Of a stretch of 17,176 bases of DNA, positions 14,301 to 17,176 are shown piece after piece. A model generated the notes under the pieces. The model did no database searches. It had not been told where the DNA came from and saw only the letters and a list, made by a program, of their open reading frames with translations. The stretch is from an uncultured Sutterella sp. (GTDB lineage: Bacteria > Pseudomonadota > Gammaproteobacteria > Burkholderiales > Burkholderiaceae_F). The stretch is from contig URFF01000038.1 in the NCBI GenBank assembly GCA_900546995.1, positions 1 through 17,176 on the forward strand, read 5' to 3'. Made by a program: the position numbers and the translations under genes. Position 1 is the stretch's first letter; each line of letters opens with the position of its first letter.

Positions 14301-15754
14301 ATACAGGTTTGTTAAGCTTTAACGAAACCGGTGCCAATGCCATTGAAATCGCTGCCGCTGCTCCGACTCAAGCTGTTGCCACGGTCTATATGACGGGCGA
14401 CGTGGATCTCTCGAACACCACAGTCTTGGTTGGCGAAACGGATAACACGGCCCCGGGCCTTTACATGGGTGCTAACGGCTTGTTAATTGCCGACGCTGCA
14501 GCGAAGACCGAGGTGACGGGCACGGCTGAGACGGCAGAAGGTGCCATCCACTTTGTGGGTGTTGCCGAAGACGGTGCCACGGTGAAGATTGCAGCTGACA
14601 AGGAAACGGCCACGACGGTGGATAACGTTCTTTATAAGGCGGTCCAAGACGAAACCGGTTACACGTTTGAAGCTCGCACGGGTGCTGAATTAGACGAAGT
14701 GGGTCTGGGTGACTTCGATGCCACGGACATGCTCGCTGATTTGCACAACCACGACAATAAGGGGGCTCGCTTTATCGAACGCTTCTTGGATCAAACGACG
14801 GTTGGTGTGACAAACGAAAACCGCTCGCAACAATTAAACGCTGCGGTTAACCTCGCAACGGCTGCTGGTGTTCAAACGGCTGCGATCGATAGCGCCTCTT
14901 TGGGTATCGATGCCGCGAATAAGCGTGCCTCCATCATCAACGACCAACACGAAGGTGGTGTGCTCTTTGCTGAAGCCTCCGGTCGTCGCACGGAAATGGG
15001 CGGCTCGGCTGACTTCGGTGCCATCAAGAGCGAATTGGGTGGCGTGGTCGTCGGCGGTGAATACACCACGGGCGATTGGACGTTCGGTGCCTTGGCCAAT
15101 GTCGGTACGGGTAGCGTGAAGGGCGAAGGCGATAACGCCGGTGTTGATAACGACGTTGACTACTACGGTGCTCAAATCTACACGGGCAAGCGCTTCGGTC
15201 AATTTAACGTCGTGGGTCAAGTTGGTTACTTGGCAACGAGTAACGAAATCTCGCACTCGACGGTCGCTTTGAATAAGGCTGACGTTGACGCTGATGTGAT
15301 CACGGTTGGTGTTCGCGGTGAAATGCGTTTTGACGTTACCGAAAACACCCGCATGGTGCCCTACATTGGCTTGAACTACTTGCGTGTAGGCACTGATGGC
15401 TACACGACAAGCCAAGGCGTTCAAGTGGGTGACGTTGACCAGAACCTCTTCACGTTGCCGGTCGGTGTGAAATACGCCGGTGACATGGAAACGACTTCCG
15501 GCTGGATGTGGACGCCGTCTGTGGATGTGGCCTATGTCGCTGCCTTCGGTGATCGTGACGTCGAAGCCACGACGCACGTCGGTGCCGTGGGTCAAACCAC
15601 GATGGACGTTTGGGCTGAAAGCGTGGTCCGTACCACGATCGGCGTGAAAGCTCAGAAGGATAACTTCGGCTTTGGCGTTGAAGCGGGCGGTGCCTTCGGT
15701 TCTGACGACACACAAGGCCTCTTCGGTCAAGTGCGTGTTGACTATCGCTTCTAA
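11387..15754 (+). CDS. ESPR-type autotransporter (type Va) with repetitive beta-helix passenger
   Basis: A 1455-residue surface protein of the classical autotransporter type. It starts with an extended signal peptide region (MNKAFKVLWNQVRGTYVVAS, then EAQVTHGK), a hydrophobic core (35-49) and a probable cleavage after TQA53. ATG 11387 is chosen because it opens this motif and has GAAGGT 6 bases upstream. The passenger (about 54-1130) carries eleven spaced Gly-rich turns such as VFGGGLAAS, VAGGGLAM, IFGGGLAIDD, VYGGGAATIGG and IYGGGLVGS, between residues about 329 and 840, consistent with a right-handed beta helix. A helical linker (about 1125-1190) leads to a beta-barrel of about 265 residues ending VRVDYRF, the usual aromatic terminus. 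No protease triad, RGD or lipase motif was seen; an adhesin-like role is inference. The N-terminal passenger is more AT-rich than the barrel. Confidence 0.93.
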   Translation: MNKAFKVLWNQVRGTYVVASEAQVTHGKPGKATKTIVAAAVAGLLAMGGATQAEEILVDYDYVTSEDQGTTKFISGNGNTLNIQTNADAWQMITEIKDALSGEKVDLDALRQALSQIKEGQETAILFGTTGGSNFYDSGSSAGFQLISEMLSTNAFDNFTSISLEDTPESLTKIGGTSIVIGGKSEPTLLLTVGGDRVVNTGMDLLNNTEYSNFSADLTRVGDVNIVAYSGNLFGLTGASSAINVSGIRVSAFNGVITAGVSAKSTTTILKGNVNVTLDGHTNAAGLLLSGSSIALGGIANSTVEGDSILNISSAHHEDHRLSGVTVGVFGGGLAASTLDGTSTTKTEGKTTINITDGVSVGVFGSGAALSAEIQGAVWDAIKGIEGVGDNIILAGDEAQQKNLLINGGTATVESKGDITVTAGGNSVTVGVAGGGLAMTSSGGTGGTSETYVNTGNITLNIGDETTSEFNDGAKVPLQTTAGNLIDAMRPVLGQLENGFSTDSLSSIFDLVDPVTVAVNEAQASYQGAHVGNVGGSIVIARMPSSAEGTKAIAEATSKDITVNLNAGYSVATLGGGMTVAIGQGVADGTHATSDVTSTTVNVSGGDHVLVMAGGAAYATGEVDLEGENAYKSNVLSQSDVEKATMNIIGGTTDGIFGGGLAIDDTAASDFNASATTKTVEITVSGENTVINKADTTPLLKLAMGESSERPTNGTYVHESADLIGLDHGKAAIVGGGIATGAGATVHSDSVTINLVDGTVNGNVYGGGAATIGGQSTVGTAVIALNGSTVDGDIYGGGLVGSERNNNYANADQYAQASTSVDDVTIELNAGSVKNVYVGGYTYEGSKGVTNSVKTATVRLGAAYVFKGEVIDGSDATESSALEITQAEYKFAENQKVIGFNTIAANGSVSGLKYEFGNRDETVVTGGPVEFTSFEGDLAEKALVIGDDTTNTAGFASVVKGVKTDGMTFAVDTGLLSFNETGANAIEIAAAAPTQAVATVYMTGDVDLSNTTVLVGETDNTAPGLYMGANGLLIADAAAKTEVTGTAETAEGAIHFVGVAEDGATVKIAADKETATTVDNVLYKAVQDETGYTFEARTGAELDEVGLGDFDATDMLADLHNHDNKGARFIERFLDQTTVGVTNENRSQQLNAAVNLATAAGVQTAAIDSASLGIDAANKRASIINDQHEGGVLFAEASGRRTEMGGSADFGAIKSELGGVVVGGEYTTGDWTFGALANVGTGSVKGEGDNAGVDNDVDYYGAQIYTGKRFGQFNVVGQVGYLATSNEISHSTVALNKADVDADVITVGVRGEMRFDVTENTRMVPYIGLNYLRVGTDGYTTSQGVQVGDVDQNLFTLPVGVKYAGDMETTSGWMWTPSVDVAYVAAFGDRDVEATTHVGAVGQTTMDVWAESVVRTTIGVKAQKDNFGFGVEAGGAFGSDDTQGLFGQVRVDYRF

Positions 15755-15766
15755 TCTTTGAGGTAA

Positions 15767-15796
15767 GGTGTCCGGCGCAAACCGGACACCCCTTTT
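15767..15796 (+). terminator. Terminator of the autotransporter gene
   Basis: GGTGTCCGG (15767-15775) and CCGGACACC (15782-15790) form a perfect 9-base stem with a six-base loop, followed by CCTTTT. It ends 3 bases before the next start codon, occupying the place where a ribosome binding site would be expected. Confidence 0.85.
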
Positions 15797-15799
15797 AAG

Positions 15800-16282
15800 A
15801 TGGGGCGGCGTCTCCTTTTTTCGTCCGAAACAAAACAGCAAGCCTTGGCTCTTTTTAGAGCCGGGCTTGGTGTTGCCACCGTTGCTCGTGAGTTGGATAT
15901 CTCGCGCTACGTGGTCAATTCGTGGTTTGAGCGCTTTCGTCAGGGCGATGACGATTGGGTGAACTCAGACGACGATGACTTTATCTTGCGTGGCAAAGCG
16001 TTGGCGCTTTTTCAAGAAGGGCAGGGCTATAAGCGTGTGTCAACGGTTCTGCAATTGCCAACCAGTCGCGTGAAGTATTGGTATCAGCAATTTAAATTCA
16101 ATCACCTTGATTTCTTTGAAGTGGGGCAGCGGACCTTTAAAGCGTACCCAAAAGCCTATAAAGAAGAAATTCTTCAAGCCTACAAAAAGAGTTCCTTATC
16201 AAAAAAGGCCTTTTGCGGACAACACAAAATCGCCGTGGTGACCCTCAATCAATGGCTTAAAACCAACGAGAAAAATGCTTAA
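15800..16282 (+). CDS. Protein of three tandem helix-turn-helix units, transposase-like
   Basis: A 160-residue protein resembling the DNA-binding part of IS3/IS630-type transposases but without any DDE catalytic domain. Three helix-turn-helix units follow each other: about 10-48 (TKQQALALFRAGLGVATVAR, then ELDISRYVVNSWFERF), 62-102 (LRGKALALFQEGQGYKRVST, then LQLPTSRVKYWYQQF) and 112-155 (YPKAYKEEILQAYKKSSLSK, then HKIAVVTLNQWL). Units one and two align almost without gaps (ALALFRAG/ALALFQEG; VVNSWFERF/VKYWYQQF), pointing to internal duplication. ATG 15800 is the only sensible start, yet no Shine-Dalgarno is visible and a terminator ends 3 bases before it. No inverted repeats or second transposase frame flank it. 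It may be a domesticated transposase or regulator; a link to the neighbouring autotransporter is speculation. Confidence 0.75.
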   Translation: MGRRLLFSSETKQQALALFRAGLGVATVARELDISRYVVNSWFERFRQGDDDWVNSDDDDFILRGKALALFQEGQGYKRVSTVLQLPTSRVKYWYQQFKFNHLDFFEVGQRTFKAYPKAYKEEILQAYKKSSLSKKAFCGQHKIAVVTLNQWLKTNEKNA

Positions 16283-16304
16283 TCCCCTTTGGGGATGAAG
16301 TTTT
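16282..16304 (+). terminator. Weak terminator after the triple-HTH gene
   Basis: ATCCCC and GGGGAT (16282-16287 with 16291-16296) form a 6-base stem with a TTT loop. TTTT follows after four bases (16301-16304). The stem begins in the stop codon. Confidence 0.45.
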
Positions 16305-16367
16305 CTACTCTTCTTCTTTTGCCAATTCCTGCGAAGCGTTTTGTCGCTTCGATTTCGCATCCTTTCG

Positions 16368-16373
16368 TATAAT
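16368..16373 (+). promoter_or_regulatory. Consensus -10 box of the dtd operon
   Basis: A perfect TATAAT lies 29 bases before the dtd start. The nearest -35-like hexamer, TTGTCG (16341-16346), is 21 bases away, which is too long for a standard promoter. Confidence 0.45.
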
Positions 16374-16402
16374 GATCGAATCATTTCTTTGGGAGAAAAC
16401 CC

Positions 16403-16840
16403 ATGATTGCCTTATTGCAACGTGTAACCGAAGCCTCAGTGCGGGTTGATGGTGAAGTGATCGGCAAAGCCGGTCGAGGTTTGATGATTTTATTTTGCGC
16501 CGAAAAGGGCGACACTGACGAGCAGTGCGATAAGCTTGCCGCCAAAACGCTGGGTTATCGGATTTTTGAAGATGAAAACGGCAAATTAAATCACAGTGTC
16601 TCGGCAATTGGCGGCGACATCTTAGCCGTCTCGCAATTTACCTTGGCCGCGGACACCTCAAAGGGGTTGCGTCCGAGTTTCACGCCGGCAGCGGCTCCTC
16701 AAGAGGGTGAGCGCCTCTATAACCGTTTTGTTGATAAACTCAAAGAAAGCGGACTCTCGGTTCAAACGGGGCGCTTTGGTGCCTATATGCAGGTGAGCCT
16801 CGTGAACGACGGTCCGGTGACGATTTGGCTTAAAGCCTAA
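16403..16840 (+). CDS. dtd: D-aminoacyl-tRNA deacylase
   Basis: A 145-residue Dtd, the usual length, which hydrolyses D-aminoacyl-tRNAs (notably D-Tyr-tRNA) and Gly mischarged on tRNA-Ala, keeping D-residues out of proteins. The two active-site motifs are intact: SQFTLAADTSKGLRPSF (77-93) and the Gly-cisPro motif in NDGPVTIWL (135-143, G137-P138). The start MIALLQRVTEASVRVDG is standard. GGGAG stands about 7 bases before the ATG. It has a -10 box of its own, and the next gene begins 17 bases after its stop, so the two probably form an operon. Confidence 0.97.
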   Translation: MIALLQRVTEASVRVDGEVIGKAGRGLMILFCAEKGDTDEQCDKLAAKTLGYRIFEDENGKLNHSVSAIGGDILAVSQFTLAADTSKGLRPSFTPAAAPQEGERLYNRFVDKLKESGLSVQTGRFGAYMQVSLVNDGPVTIWLKA

Positions 16841-16857
16841 TTTTTGTGGGAGGCGCT

Positions 16858-17176
16858 ATGAAAATTATCAGTCACGATTTTGTCCACGGCGAGTGGATGC
16901 CTAGCGATTGCGCTTACGGTCGTTTGGTTGATGGTCAATTTGCCTTAAGCGACAATCTCAACCCGCATCTCGAGTGGGACAATTTGCCGGCAGGGACGAA
17001 GTCCTTGGTTTTAGCTTGCATTGATCCGGATGTGCCCACTGACCGCAATGCGCGGGATGCGAATGGGGAAATTCCCGCTGATCAACCGCGCCGCGACTTT
17101 GTGCATTGGCTCGTTTGGGATATTGCACCGACGGGGACCGGGGTTCAAAAAGGCGAAGCCAGTGTGGGGGACGAAA
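16858..17176 (+). CDS. YbhB/YbcL-family PEBP-like protein (3' end outside window)
   Basis: The first 106 codons of a phosphatidylethanolamine-binding-protein-like protein of the bacterial YbhB/YbcL (Raf kinase inhibitor-like) family; the window ends before the stop. The family's ligand-pocket marks are visible: NPHLEWDNLPAGTKSLVL (35-52), DPDVPT (56-61) and RDFVHWLVWDI (79-89). No signal peptide, so cytoplasmic. The start has a very strong GGGAGG only 4 bases before the ATG. It follows dtd by 17 bases, probably in the same transcript. The cellular role of these bacterial proteins is not well defined. Confidence 0.92.
   Translation, partial: MKIISHDFVHGEWMPSDCAYGRLVDGQFALSDNLNPHLEWDNLPAGTKSLVLACIDPDVPTDRNARDANGEIPADQPRRDFVHWLVWDIAPTGTGVQKGEASVGDE

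Noticed and set aside
14834..15841. 335-codon minus-strand frame opposite the autotransporter barrel
   Set aside because: His- and Thr-rich composition without motifs is typical of an antisense shadow of a codon-biased gene.
15767..16304. Complete insertion sequence around the triple-HTH gene
   Set aside because: No DDE transposase frame, no matching terminal inverted repeats and no target duplication were found; the flanking hairpins are unrelated terminator-like stems.
1..17176. CRISPR arrays, tRNA or rRNA genes, prophage genes
   Set aside because: No regularly spaced repeats, tRNA cloverleaf signatures or phage structural genes were recognised while reading either strand.

Overview
The window reads as a chromosomal segment of a Gram-negative betaproteobacterium. 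The order erpA, anmK, M23 peptidase, tyrS and then dtd is a housekeeping neighbourhood I associate with Burkholderiales. The extended-signal-peptide autotransporter and the moderate base composition suggest the host-associated Sutterellaceae (Sutterella or Parasutterella type). The family-level placement is inference; the Gram-negative assignment rests on the outer-membrane autotransporter barrel.

Layout: 33-793 (minus) is a decayed AAA/DUF4143 ATPase with a missing P-loop, a frameshift and an in-frame stop. 1067-1372 (minus) is a short ribosome-hibernation protein with its own terminator. 1668-2315 (plus) encodes an unusual Arg/Asp-rich protein with a ribbon-helix-helix-like core and an acidic tail. 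2405-4144 is an M61 glycyl aminopeptidase with a PDZ domain. After a 491-base gap holding a strong promoter and a long leader come rplM-rpsI (4636-5469), closed by two hairpins. 5728-6612 is an EamA/DMT membrane transporter. 6732-7088 is erpA, ending exactly where the convergent anmK (7089-8165, minus) ends; anmK is coupled to the upstream M23 peptidase gene (8178-9653, minus). tyrS (9778-11016) diverges from that pair.

From 11017 the window turns accessory: a 370-base AT-rich regulatory stretch with a nine-G run and a 14-base perfect palindrome, a 1455-residue autotransporter (11387-15754), and a 160-residue protein built from three helix-turn-helix units (15800-16282). Housekeeping content resumes with dtd (16403-16840) and a YbhB/PEBP-like gene cut by the window end.

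Functional links: rplM, rpsI, tyrS, dtd and the hibernation factor serve translation (dtd and tyrS are complementary, since Dtd removes D-Tyr mischarged on tRNA). anmK and the M23 peptidase are a murein turnover and recycling pair. erpA delivers Fe-S clusters. The autotransporter is the surface-exposed, probably variable component. The most unusual points are the Arg/Asp-rich protein, the competing hairpins ahead of the M61 gene, the homopolymer and palindrome in the autotransporter leader, the base-composition gradient inside the autotransporter, and the triple-HTH protein with no visible ribosome binding site.
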